This document shows positions 10,826-20,630 of a stretch of 64,000 nucleotides of DNA, piece by piece (positions within the stretch are counted from its first letter, which is position 1; the number at the start of each line of letters is the position of its first letter). The notes below the pieces were generated by a model. That model was not told where the DNA came from, did no database searches, and was given only the letters and a program-made list of their open reading frames with translations. The DNA is taken from contig NC_088317.1 in assembly GCF_910592395.1 (NCBI RefSeq), positions 2,666,001 through 2,730,000 of the forward strand. The letters run 5' to 3'. Made by a program: the position numbers and the translations under genes. This DNA is from Lineus longissimus (Eukaryota > Nemertea > Pilidiophora > Heteronemertea > Lineidae).

Positions 10826-12199
10826 TCATTTAAGATTTTCATAAATGACCTAGAAAGTCTACTTGATGACTCTAGTGATCCTGTCTCCTTAAAAGATCTC
10901 AAGCTGCACTGCCTTATGTATGCTGACGATATTGTTATACTCTCAGAAACTGCCAGCGGTCTCCAAAAAGCTTTGAATGGCTTGAATAATTTCTGCTCCT
11001 CTTGGGGTATGACTATAAATGTTAAGAAGACAAAAGTTCTCATATTTAATAAGGCAGGAAGAATTGATAAATCTGTCTTCATGATTGGTCAACACCAGCT
11101 GGAAAATGTTGGTAAATACAAATATCTTGGTATTACTTTTCAAGCCTCCGGCGTTTTTGCTGAGGCAAAGCGTGATCTTCATAACAAAGCCCTTAAAGCT
11201 TTTTTTAAATTAAGGCGTATCTTTAGCTCTCAGCTTCCAAATGTCTCAACCTTACTCCATATATTTGACCACACTATACAGCCAATACTTTTATATGGCA
11301 GTGATATTTGGGGATGTTTTAACCCTATGTCCTCAAAAGTTAAAAGAGAGAGAGAATTTAAGATTGATAAGGGATTCGAAAATCTCCCCTGTGAGAACCT
11401 TCACATGAAGTTCTGTAAATATGTACTGGGTGTTAACACAAATGCCACAAATCTGGCCGTGTATGGCGAGTTGGGCAGACATCCACTGTATTTAATGATA
11501 GCCAAATCTATGTTCTCTTTCTGGCTAAGGCTTGAATCCTTGTCTCTCAACACAGTGGATGGGGAAATTAGTTCGAAGTCTATTTTAACCAGTGCCTTAC
11601 AAGTTAGTAAGGATCTAGACAACAAAGGAAAACAGTCTTGGTTTTCTTGTATAAAATTTATTTGTGGTTGTCTGAATCTGGATGCAAACAATGCTGAAAG
11701 TGTTTCAACCTCCAGTCTTGTTCATAAATTAGGTGAAGAATTTTACAGAAAGTGGAAGCTAGAAATTTGGGATGATTCTCGGAATCCAAATGCTAAAAAC
11801 AAATTACGCACTTATAGGTCCTTCAAAACGCAACACTGCTGTGAGAAATATCTGACTTCAATTTCAAGTTTTTCTTTAAGAAGATCCCTTTGTTGTTTCC
11901 GCATTAGCTGTCACGATCTAGCCATTGAAAGAGGTAGATACAAAAAACTTAAAGTTGAAGAGAGGGTGTGTTCTTGTGATGGGACTTCAATAGAAGACGA
12001 GGTTCACTTTCTAACTGCCTGCCCAAAATATGATGCTTCAAGGAACGATTTTTTCTCAGTTATCAATGAGAACAACATCAACTTTTCAGGTCTCTCACCA
12101 GGAAATAAGTTTATCTGGCTTCTTTCAAATGAGGACCCTGGAATTTGTCAGAAGCTATCATCATTTTTACAGAAATGCTTTTCTGATCGCATAAAATAA
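10826..12199 (+). pseudogene. Truncated LINE reverse transcriptase, C-terminal ORF intact
   Basis: An uninterrupted frame encodes FINDLE, then the RT catalytic box LMYADDIVILSE, the downstream thumb-like block (FCSSWGMTINVKKTKV, FNKAG), a long C-terminal region, and a Cys/His segment with the pattern CSCDG, EDEVHFLTACPKY close to the end. These are hallmarks of the ORF2 C-terminus of CR1/L2-type elements. No stop or frameshift was seen over about 450 codons, so the insertion is probably young. Without the N-terminal RT fingers and the endonuclease the product cannot be a working retrotransposase. Any in-frame ATG upstream of 10826 belongs to flanking DNA. Confidence 0.85.
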
Positions 12200-12394
12200 G
12201 GACCTCCTCTCTCCCACCTACTAGTATCTACTCCAGGTTTGACCCCGGTAGTAGACTTTATATTGTTACTTTTGTCATGTATCCTTTGTATGTCTTATGT
12301 ACTTTCAATCAAAATCATTGTATTTCTATTGTACCATGTGTACCTTTGCCCTCCGGGCCTTTTGATTAATAAACTAATTTGAATTTGAATTTGA
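10826..12394 (+). mobile_element. 5'-truncated non-LTR retrotransposon (CR1/L2-like)
   Basis: The element starts abruptly within the reverse-transcriptase domain (text equivalent to FKIFINDLE). It keeps the C-terminal ORF to 12199, then a 195-base 3'UTR with AATAAA near 12367, and ends in tandem TTTGAA units, which is typical of LINEs of the CR1/L2 group. The endonuclease and the front half of RT are missing, which fits target-primed 5' truncation. The flanks are too diverged for me to name a target-site duplication. Confidence 0.85.
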
Positions 12395-12560
12395 TCCCGA
12401 CAGGTAGGCACAATCTGGACTCCTATGCAGTCCATTACGTCATCCTGATCATCCTTCAATTTGACAGGACGAGGCCGGTCCACTGCGTCCGGAGTGTTGC
12501 ACACTCAACCTTCGGACACTTCCTGGTACAACCCGTAAATAATGGACTTGACCCCGGACG
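12395..12560 (+). repeat. Diverged interspersed repeat segment
   Basis: Directly after the LINE tail, 12468-12496 carries the GACGAGGCCGGTCCACTGCG motif that also occurs (reverse strand) at 4930-4964. The ends are not defined. Confidence 0.4.
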
Positions 12561-12727
12561 TCACAACTTAAAGCCGCTTTCTTACATAAGACTTTATCTG
12601 CGATAACGATATCCGGGTATGTGATATCTATCTCTGCTGTACATGTACACCATTACGTTGCGAGGGGCGTGAACGCGTGGAATACAGATTTGAAAAGGAG
12701 CGGTCGAGCCGAATATTCAAAAACAAA

Positions 12728-13057
12728 ATGTCTGGAGAATGGAGTAACGGTCTCTGCGGATGTTTCAGCAACATCACGCTTTGTCTTGTAAGCTACGTCG
12801 CACCGTGTTACACCGCTGGTAAGAATGCCGAATCTGTAGGAGATGACTGCCTGCTGTGTGGTTTGGTGGTGATGGTGCCCATCGCCAATATCTACTTCCC
12901 CGCGACCATCCGAGGGAAGATCAGGGAGCAGAAGGGGATCGCAGGAAGCCTCGTAAACGACTTGCTAATGCACTGCTGTTGCGCTCTTTGCGCCATCGTC
13001 CAGGAAGCCAACGAGATGAAGAGTACCCAGTTCAACCAAGCCATTGATCGGCAGTAA
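12728..13057 (+). CDS. PLAC8-like: PLAC8-family cysteine-rich protein (onzin/cornifelin-like), intronless
   Basis: A single open frame of 109 aa with the full PLAC8 domain: WSNGLCGCF at 5-13, PCYTAGKNAESVG at 26-38, CLLCG at 41-45, a hydrophobic middle, IREQKGIAGSLVNDLL at 65-80 and the cysteine cluster HCCCALCAIVQEANE at 82-96. Length matches animal PLAC8/cornifelin proteins (about 110 aa). The frame stays open upstream of 12728, but the first ATG is at 12728 with an A-rich context (ACAAAATG), so I start there. Family members are small membrane-associated or cytosolic proteins linked to cell-number control and metal handling; the function here is not known. Vertebrate relatives have introns, and this one has none in the coding part. 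It lies 330 bases after a LINE tail, so a retrocopied origin is possible. Confidence 0.9.
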   Translation: MSGEWSNGLCGCFSNITLCLVSYVAPCYTAGKNAESVGDDCLLCGLVVMVPIANIYFPATIRGKIREQKGIAGSLVNDLLMHCCCALCAIVQEANEMKSTQFNQAIDRQ

Positions 13058-13946
13058 ACTGTAAGCTAGCAATATTTCTACCCTAGATCTATCACCATCA
13101 TTATTTCATCGTGACTATGCATGGATAACTTCAATTCCTTGGACTATGGCACCAGCATCGTTGATCATTATTATAGGGCTATTTTCACATCTATACTGGT
13201 ATTAATCGATGGTTGCACGAAACTCGAAACGAACAATGAATTCATCTTTCGGATATGAACGTTGTTGCCGGAATGAGGCTCCAATCTAAGCAACTTGCGG
13301 AACCATTCTGTGGAGAAACAAACGTGGAGAAAGGGAGTGAGATGGATCGAGATTCGAACATGCAAAGAGTACAAGTTAAACGTGTATTTCGGATGTTGGT
13401 TCAATGTGAATATGGTCACATCGGCGGTGTATTTTCGCGGAGGAACATCCAGTGAGGACCTGGCCATAAACGAGTTTATTAGACGCCTCGGGTTTTTTCT
13501 GACCATGAGCTCTTTTCTAGGTGAAAACTGCGCGTTTTTCGCAGGCAGATTTGCATTGTGCGAGTTCCTGGCCCTGTTGTGTTGCATGCGTTCCGTGTTG
13601 GCCCTGGGCTGAAGAAGAAATAATGGGGTCGCCTGACTGCACACATTCTTCCACGTCTGTTAGCTCGAGGTCGATGGCGAAGATCTATTGTGTCCAGTTG
13701 TGCGGTCTTCGAGATTTTCTGCCCATGACCCAGTTGACGTAACATTATCAAACAAAAGAAAACCATTATATCATTATCATTATCCCAAGCATGAGAAATG
13801 CCGAGAAGGAATACAAGACTTTGGTCGTACATTCTCAGTGCGATTAATACTTGATTTCGATAAGGTCGCCCGCTGTTATGTATTTTTGGTCTGGTTATCT
13901 CCTTAGTTCGGTTTGGTTCGATAAGTTGGTCTAAAGTCTTTAACAA
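13058..13946. other. Non-coding or unrecognised sequence after the PLAC8-like gene
   Basis: This includes the presumed 3'UTR of the PLAC8-like gene. Overlapping open frames on both strands between 13171 and 13946 show no family signature, and none is flanked by good splice sites. Confidence 0.4.
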
Positions 13947-14111
13947 TTCTTGGTTATCTCAAGTAATGTGTAGTCTAGACTAGATATATTTAGCTTACAG
14001 GCGTACAAACATGCCTGCGACCTCCACATGTACATGTACATGTACAGTGTAGATAGTAACAAACGATCTGGGTGTGTCGAGATGTTTACACATACTTGAG
14101 ATAACCAAGAA
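13947..14111. repeat. Inverted-repeat element with perfect 19-base arms
   Basis: TTCTTGGTTATCTCAAGTA at 13947-13965 is matched in reverse complement at 14093-14111. The 127 bases between include an AGTCTAGACT palindrome and a (TACATG)n stretch at about 14030-14046. This looks like a small non-autonomous DNA element or foldback. Confidence 0.75.
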
Positions 14112-14112
14112 A

Positions 14113-14250
14113 TACTGTAAACTCGGTCAAGAGCCGGCTTTCGAAAACATCACAGTGCCAATCATTCTGTATTGATGAGGCTATCATTTCATGGAGTAGC
14201 AGAGCAGTTGCTTACTCCTTGATAGACGACTCCTTGGCGGGTTTACAGTA
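14113..14250. mobile_element. MITE with TACTGTAAAC termini
   Basis: The left end TACTGTAAACTCGGTCAAGA and the right end CTTGGCGGGTTTACAGTA form imperfect terminal inverted repeats enclosing 138 bases. It abuts the preceding inverted-repeat element. There is no coding capacity. Confidence 0.65.
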
Positions 14251-15067
14251 CAAGCAACACTACCGCGTCTTCCATTAAATTTGCCAGGGAACTTCCAGTG
14301 GTATAGCGTGGCCCTACATACAGCAGCACCAGGCTGCAACATGGTATTCGTTATATATGCCTCATAAGCATTCTAACTATCCTGGTTGATTAACTTCGTT
14401 AGTCTCAGCTATCCCCATCTTTAATATAATTTGCATAGCACTCATGTAACCTACAGTTCGGTATACCGACGTAATACACTAACCAGTTGTAGATGATAAT
14501 GATTATGGATTGTTGTTGCAGTGTATTCTGCAACCTGATTACTCGTACTTTTTATCCTCTGTATTGCTTGTTATGTAACATCACAGTAGATTAACACAAT
14601 GTTAAAATCTCTCGGGTACAACTGTCAACTCGTCAGGGGCCGTCACTAGGTCCTTTCGCCAACATCCGACCTTAGAGTAACTGCTATGACTCTCTGATCT
14701 GCGCGAAGAGTCATGGATACCCGGTAAAAATTGTTATATTTTTGGTGCTTACCATCTTTTTCTACACAGTCTGGCTTTTCCACGAGAAATACGATTCTGT
14801 ATAATAATGTACAGAGTATAAAATTAAAAATAAAATGTTTCATGAAATGTGTAAAACACTATTTTTGATTTGGAATACCATAGTGTATTCATCTTGTACA
14901 TGACTCAATAAAGTGTCAGAGAACTATCTGCGTGTATTCTTGATTTCTGTTCATCCTGACGTCAGAAGAGGCCAGACCCTATTTGGCAGAATGGAAGAAT
15001 GAAACCTCGTTCGCTATTGTTGAAGGTTGTTTTCCATTCTGCGAAATATCATTAGCTATCAGTACAG
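14251..15067. other. Non-coding sequence
   Basis: No supported gene. On the minus strand, 14752-14843 could encode a signal-peptide-like start followed by a GTAAGC donor, but no partner exon could be joined to it. Confidence 0.4.
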
Positions 15068-15389
15068 TTAAAGCGAACTGGAACCGCCGAGCGATTTATT
15101 CAACTTTTCGACTTTGACCGCCCGAGAAAGTCGAGTTCAGATTTGTAGCTCCGCCCCCAGTGCCCGAGCATGCGCAGTTCAATTTGTTATTATTGAGAAT
15201 CATGTGAGAATCACGTGAGTCATGCGATCTTTCATTCATGAATTTTTGTAGTAAATTCCATAGTAGTGACGTCACTGAATGATTGACAGCTAGGCGCCAT
15301 GTTTCATTCATGCCTCGCTCTGATCACCCGATACGCGGGAATGAAAACGAGGTCATACGAACTGGCTTGGCGGTTCCAGTTCGCTTTAA
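15068..15389. mobile_element. 322-base MITE bounded by TTAA, 21-base perfect inverted ends
   Basis: TTAAAGCGAACTGGAACCGC (15068 onward) is mirrored by GCGGTTCCAGTTCGCTTTAA ending at 15389. The outermost TTAA could be a target-site duplication of the piggyBac kind, or part of the terminal repeat itself. The interior has no ORF of note. Confidence 0.85.
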
Positions 15390-15724
15390 GTTTCGTTTAG
15401 CCTGGCGTCAGTCTCGCTTTTGTTGGGATCTTTATGCCAGAATCACCTCTTTCCTATATAGGGTAAAGTGAGGCATTCTAGACGTTAGAGTGACGACTTG
15501 GGAACAAGATTGATGGGCGCAGTCCCCTGAATTTATTTCACAGTAATTATTGCAAAATACATTGGGTATAAAAGTACCACGATACTACTCTACAACATAT
15601 TATACATGGTATATGCATATTGCAGGCCGCGACAGGGTGTAGTGGAATCCGTTGCTGATGACTCAAAACTTGGTAATGTCCTTCGATTGCCGCACACAAA
15701 ACATGGGACGCGGGGACTATGGAT

Positions 15725-18700
15725 CTACAACATGGTCGTGTCCAGGTTGGATACCCCGTAAACCTTTTGCAACGGCAACTCGACATCCCATTTCGTATAC
15801 TGACGAACGATGGGGTCAAGGGCTAGCACCATGTTTTCCGATTGCACAATCTCCATAGCGTCTCTGTTATCTTCCGGTACGTAGAGTGCCACATCACTTC
15901 CGGTCGGAAGCAACTTCACCAAACTTTCAATCAAGATCAGCGCAGCATCCTGCGTGTCGGCATAGAGTGGGGCAAGACGGTAGCCCTTGGTGGCAGAACT
16001 AAGTAATCCATACCCCACAACTTTCCCATCAACGAATGCAACATGAGTTGTCACATTCCTCCTCCCAAGCCACGCCCGTAGGAATTTCTCCCGCGGGAAC
16101 ACATGCACCCCTTTATCATATTCAAGAACCTGGTCAAATATCTTGTCGGACAGTCCACATATCTGAATTATTCCCGGATTGTTCGGCTTCAGGGCGAATG
16201 AGAATGTCCCGTGGTAGTATTTGATTTTCCAAGTGGTGTGTTTATACCCCATCTTGATATTTGGCTGGACCCTCTCTGCTACAGCGTTGATGCCGAAGTT
16301 TCTTTCGCCGATCCGGCGGGAACGTTCCTTGAAAAGTTTCAGACCTAGAAAAAGGAGTCTAAAGGTAACGCATACTTCTAAGACGGACACCAGAAGAAAG
16401 AGAACGGAGATGTCCAGTGTCTCAACAATCCTTGTATATATGAGGTTGGTAATTTAAATTACTTAGGAAATGGGGCTGGGGGTTGGATTACTCGGATTAA
16501 AATTAACTAGACTTCGTCCTCGCTATGATAATTGCAGTGGTACACACCTGTCCCTTTCCCTCTGAGGGCTTCATCTACAAGTGCAAACCCGCCAAACGTC
16601 TGCTCGCCACCAATATGCACGTAAAAGATGCATCCTGCATGTGTGGAAGAAGGAGAATGATAATAAGCATGTTTCACGAGCTTTCGAAGAGCTACGAACG
16701 ACGTAGTACTATTTTGTTAAGTACAACTGTAGGTAAATGCATCGATGCTTCTGAACACTTGCATTATTACTCCTACCAGGGATAAAAAAACGATTTACGA
16801 GTGTCCTCACGTATTCACAGAACTACATATCGGTTTGTGTCACCACCTAGATCCAGTGTATACTCCGGTGATAGAAAAGGCAATTCCTTCCGACGAAATG
16901 GATTTCCGCTGCAAGGTCTTCGGTTTCTTTCTACATTACACATCGCCCATAGATGACGCTCAGCTCCTAACTCCATTTTTCAAAGCAAAAAAAAACTAAT
17001 CTAAATATCGGTTTTTTGGAGCGCTTATAAACTTCGAGTAATGAAAGCAGTAATGAAGTTAATCAGAGGTTTCACCAAACTGACCACTTTCTCATGAACT
17101 CTCACATTATGTTACACACAACTCAATAATTAATTTAACGACCACCTATGCAATTATTCTTTGCACCTGCTATTTTCAATATAATAGTACTCTGCCTCTC
17201 GATATTTTGTATACGACATACATTAGGAGTAAAAAACAACCGCCTGATCACACGATAGTTGTGAACTAGTCTGCAGTGTTTACTTTCTGAAGCACATGCC
17301 TACATTTAACCCTTTCAAATACAATCTTGTCGTTAACTGACTGCCACGGGCTTATGTCCCCCATCCCTTTCCTCACACCAAATCAGATCACGAGTCAGGA
17401 ACGAGTTGAAATATCAGGAACCAACAGCGATGTACTCGCGAACGCCCGCAGTCGATTTCAGGCCTTCGCACTTCGCACTTCGCAGGACACCTCCTCGCGT
17501 GCCTGGTCATCAACAGGCGAAATCGCTCGGACAGTGTCTCTCCTCGCCAACGCCTCGAAGGCCACTGTCTCCCTTCGACTGACTGACAGGCCCGCTCATT
17601 TAAAAAGAAATACCTACCTATCATTTTCCCGTCGAACTCTGCAACGAGAAACCCGTCTGATAGTACATCGCAGTACAACTGTATATCTTGAAGGGCTTCA
17701 TTCCATTGAACAGACTCCGTCCATTCCCATATCTGCCGCGCATCCACCGATCGGGCGTTACGGATTGTGACCTTCGAGAGGTCAAACGACCTGAAGAAAA
17801 ATAACAGAAAGATGAACTGCGTGAACAAAAACAGAAGCGTCCATGTTTAAAAAAAGACCACCGCGCCCATGCTGACGAAATACGGATGTACATCCATGTT
17901 CGTGTGTGTGCACTGATAAGAACGAACCAGAAAGAAAAAAGATACAAGTTAGAATTATGGAAAATAAATGAGAAAAAAATCCCTTCCCCATCAACAACCT
18001 ACACCGCTATTTGCGGGGAGGACAGCTCTATGACAGACTAATGGCTCTTGGCTCTTGGCTCTTAGTTTAGGGTGTCCCTGCCACGAGGCACATGCTTTGG
18101 TCTGCTGGATATCTTTCAGACAATGAGCGTTCCTTACCGCAGATAACTGATTGATCTTGTGTTCCTTCATAGTTGTTTTGTCAGTAATTACTCAATGCCT
18201 ATTGATGACCTTGTAAATTTTACTGTAGAACTTAAGCGCATTTGCAGTCCTTTTCAACCGTGTTGTAAATACCGGTACTTGGAATGTTTTAGCTATTTAT
18301 ATAAGAGCTTTAGATAACAATGATTTATTCAAGAAATGTTTACAAGAGTTTTGTTGCTGTACGATCGAGGAGTTTAATGTTGTATCCACCTGCAACTGGG
18401 TCACCTGTTGTAGATGTCCCCTCTGCAGGCCTTGTTAGCAATATTGCTTTTTTATGTGACATGTCAAAGGTTCTTCCTGCTCAGCATGTTCACCCTGTGT
18501 TTTAACAATAAAATTCGAATAAATAAATAAATAAATGCATTTAACTTTATTATACTTCGTACGACATTAATGAATAAATTACCTGTTGAACAGCTGGGTG
18601 TATAAACCTTCCTGTGGAAACTTCAGGGATAAATGAATGCCGCATACAGTCATTCTTTAAACCAGGCATTTCGCCTAATCACACGACCACTATCACTGCG

Positions 18701-19143
18701 CCAGAGTATGGCATGCATCCAAACACTAATGACCATAATACGTTGCGCCCGGTACCCATTATAGGCGAATTGATTTGACCGAGATCGAATGAAATTTATC
18801 CTAACATGAAGAGATCACTGTCCGCCAAAAGCTTTTGATGAGCACGAAACAGGAACAAATCAGTTCCTCACTACAACAGACTGACCCGAGGAGATGAAAA
18901 TTTCGTGGCAAAAGTCGTCGTCGGATGTCGTTTATCGTTGTTGTCATCGTCACAGAGGGCAGGCATATGATCAATCTAAGCGGATCGTCTGGGACCATCG
19001 TTTACTCAGTCCGCTAAACCAACAATCAGGTTATATTGCCATTGCCATTGCCATGCGTCGACTATACAGTAACAGTAATCTTATCTGGATCGAAATCATG
19101 AAAGACGAAACAAGCAGTCTTACCTAGGTAACTCCTGTGCCAT
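15725..19143 (-). CDS. GNAT-family N-acetyltransferase with C-terminal YitH/HolE-like domain
   Basis: Exons in transcript order: 19124-19143, 17618-17790, 16548-16634, 15725-16344; all GT-AG and in phase, 299 aa. The first coding exon holds only MAQELP plus two bases of the next codon. Its ATG follows an in-frame TGA nine bases upstream, which fixes the start. Residues 8-110 are a GNAT fold: a TIRNARSVDARQIWEW opening, the GKMIGCIFYVHIGG strand (61-74), FGGFALVDEALRGKGTG (78-94) with the acetyl-CoA loop R89-G94, and the closing INAV...QPNIKMGYKHT motif. The C-terminal half (GVHVFPREKFLRAWL, VGYGLL) resembles the second domain of YitH/HolE-type enzymes, a family expanded in invertebrates and nematodes. 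The substrate is unknown. The catalytic role is inferred from the family. Confidence 0.9.
18230..18535 (+). mobile_element. Possible retroposon 3' end with (AATA)n tail
   Basis: AT-rich text ends in AACAATAAAATTCGAATAAA and several AATA units near 18505-18535, as expected for the 3' tail of a LINE or SINE. It lies in the first GNAT intron. There is no coding remnant and the 5' end is unknown. Confidence 0.4.
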
Positions 19144-19517
19144 GATAGCTCAATCAGCGGTTGAGCCGACCAATTGAACCTCTGCCTTTCGAGCAGTTTC
19201 TTAACATCCAAGCACTGCGCTCGATAGTCACGTCTCTGCAACAGTTTGAGAAGAACAGGCCGACGTTCACTGCAGCGATGTAAATGGCCCTCGTCAGCTA
19301 TGATAAGTTCCAAAGGTCTATGGATCTATGCAATGGAACTATTACTCTGAGTGACCTAATTTACTACATGGGTCGATATTAGAGAGGTTAAGAGATCGTT
19401 CCGCTAATACTGGCGACATCGATGCCACAATTTTTAACGTTTAATCGTATCAAATAACATATTTTAGGTAGAGAAAACGAACGCTATTTCATGATTTCAC
19501 CGCTTACGTTCTTCTTT

Positions 19518-19971
19518 GGCTCACCGCAGGGGAGTCTACACTTGGTCTAGGCCTAGACAATACAATACCGCAGTGTCCGTCGTCGTCGTCGTCCGTCGTT
19601 GTCAGTATCCCGTTTCAAAAACAGTGGGACGTTTCTTAACCGATAGAACTTTGTACATCGGACCCCCCAGGTCAGGCGACACTGAATTTCTGTCCGATCT
19701 GGTTCTCCACTTGGCCACTAGGGGGCCAAAACTGAAATGGTAAAAAGTGCAATATCTTGTTTATTAGAGACTTATTTTCGATACTATTTTTATGGTAGGT
19801 ACTCCAAGCAAGGATACATCACATGTCATATGAGTTTTTGATTTGACCTTCTTTTCAAGGTCAAAGAGGTCAATGGCTAAAATTGGCCGTTTGAGTGTAA
19901 CAATATCACGTTTCTTAACCACTGAAGCTGATTTGACCTATATACCATATATGAAGTATGTTTCTTAACAT
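19518..19971. mobile_element. Second, partial copy of the GTC-rich repeat
   Basis: It begins GGCTCACCGC, then GTCCGTCGTCGTCGTCGTCC, the CACGTTTCTTAACC block, the CCACTAGGGGGCC block, and TCAAGGTCAAAGAGGTCA at 19855-19872. It matches one and a bit monomers of 7986-9121. A tRNA-derived SINE follows directly at 19972 and may have inserted into it. Confidence 0.8.
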
Positions 19972-20160
19972 GGGGCAGCGGTAGCGCAGTGGAAGAGAGT
20001 CGGCCTCGTGATCAGGAGGTCGGGGGTTCGACTCACGGCCGAGTCACTGCTTAGTTCCCCTACTGGTCGAGTTCAACTGAGCACCTTCTGGTTGTATAAA
20101 AGACTCATATAAAAAACTCATTTTTTATTTATTTATTTATAACCAGCACTACACGGCATT
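19972..20160 (+). mobile_element. tRNA-derived SINE
   Basis: The head carries a pol III A box (TAGCGCAGTGGA, 19982-19993) and B box (GGTTCGACTC, about 20035-20044) in a tRNA-like layout. A unique body of about 60 bases and a T-rich/TTTA tail near 20120-20160 follow. The 3' side of the tRNA part does not pair with the 5' acceptor strand, so this is a SINE and not a functional tRNA gene. Confidence 0.8.
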
Positions 20161-20630
20161 CATAATTCCATTATATCAGAGGTGTACACGACCAGTGTAC
20201 AGCATTTGTAATGAGGTCACAAATCTAATCATCCTGACACCTGTACATATACTCCACCGCTTGATATTTGTATTTGACGAAAGAGTAAAAAAGCCTGACC
20301 TGGATGAAATATTTATTGTCTGATAATCATTTCCATCGCACTCTTATCATTGCCCATGCCATACTAAACTTCCAGCGGTATTGCCTCCATAGCCTCCGGC
20401 GCGACGCGCGTTGTCTGGAAGCTGAGCAATGTCAAACCATTGAGGGTCAAGACGATATAGGGGTGTATACCAATACGCCCAGAAGAATGAATATTTCAAA
20501 AGGCTCCTTTCTGACATCCCTGAGTTGATACTCCATCATCGTCCATCGCTTCTCCGGCCCTACACACCAAGACGGAGCAGCGAACTTTAACCCCTGGCAG
20601 TTCTTCAGGAATCGTCAAGTCGAACATATA

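Noticed and set aside
14646-14843. Possible signal-peptide exon on the minus strand with a GTAAGC donor
   Set aside because: No downstream exon could be joined with a recognisable product.
17388-17617. Extension of the GNAT reading frame past 17618 toward 17388
   Set aside because: A strong GTAGGT donor at 17617 joins in phase to 16634 and restores the acetyl-CoA-binding motif; the extension has no GNAT similarity.
19144-19313. Minus-strand open segment ahead of the GNAT start that looks like part of a protein
   Set aside because: Its frame ends in the wrong phase for the next exon, while the frame that fits has a stop nine bases before the ATG; it is more likely 5'UTR.
19972-20043. tRNA gene
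   Set aside because: A and B boxes are present but acceptor-stem pairing fails and a SINE body with an A/T-rich tail follows.
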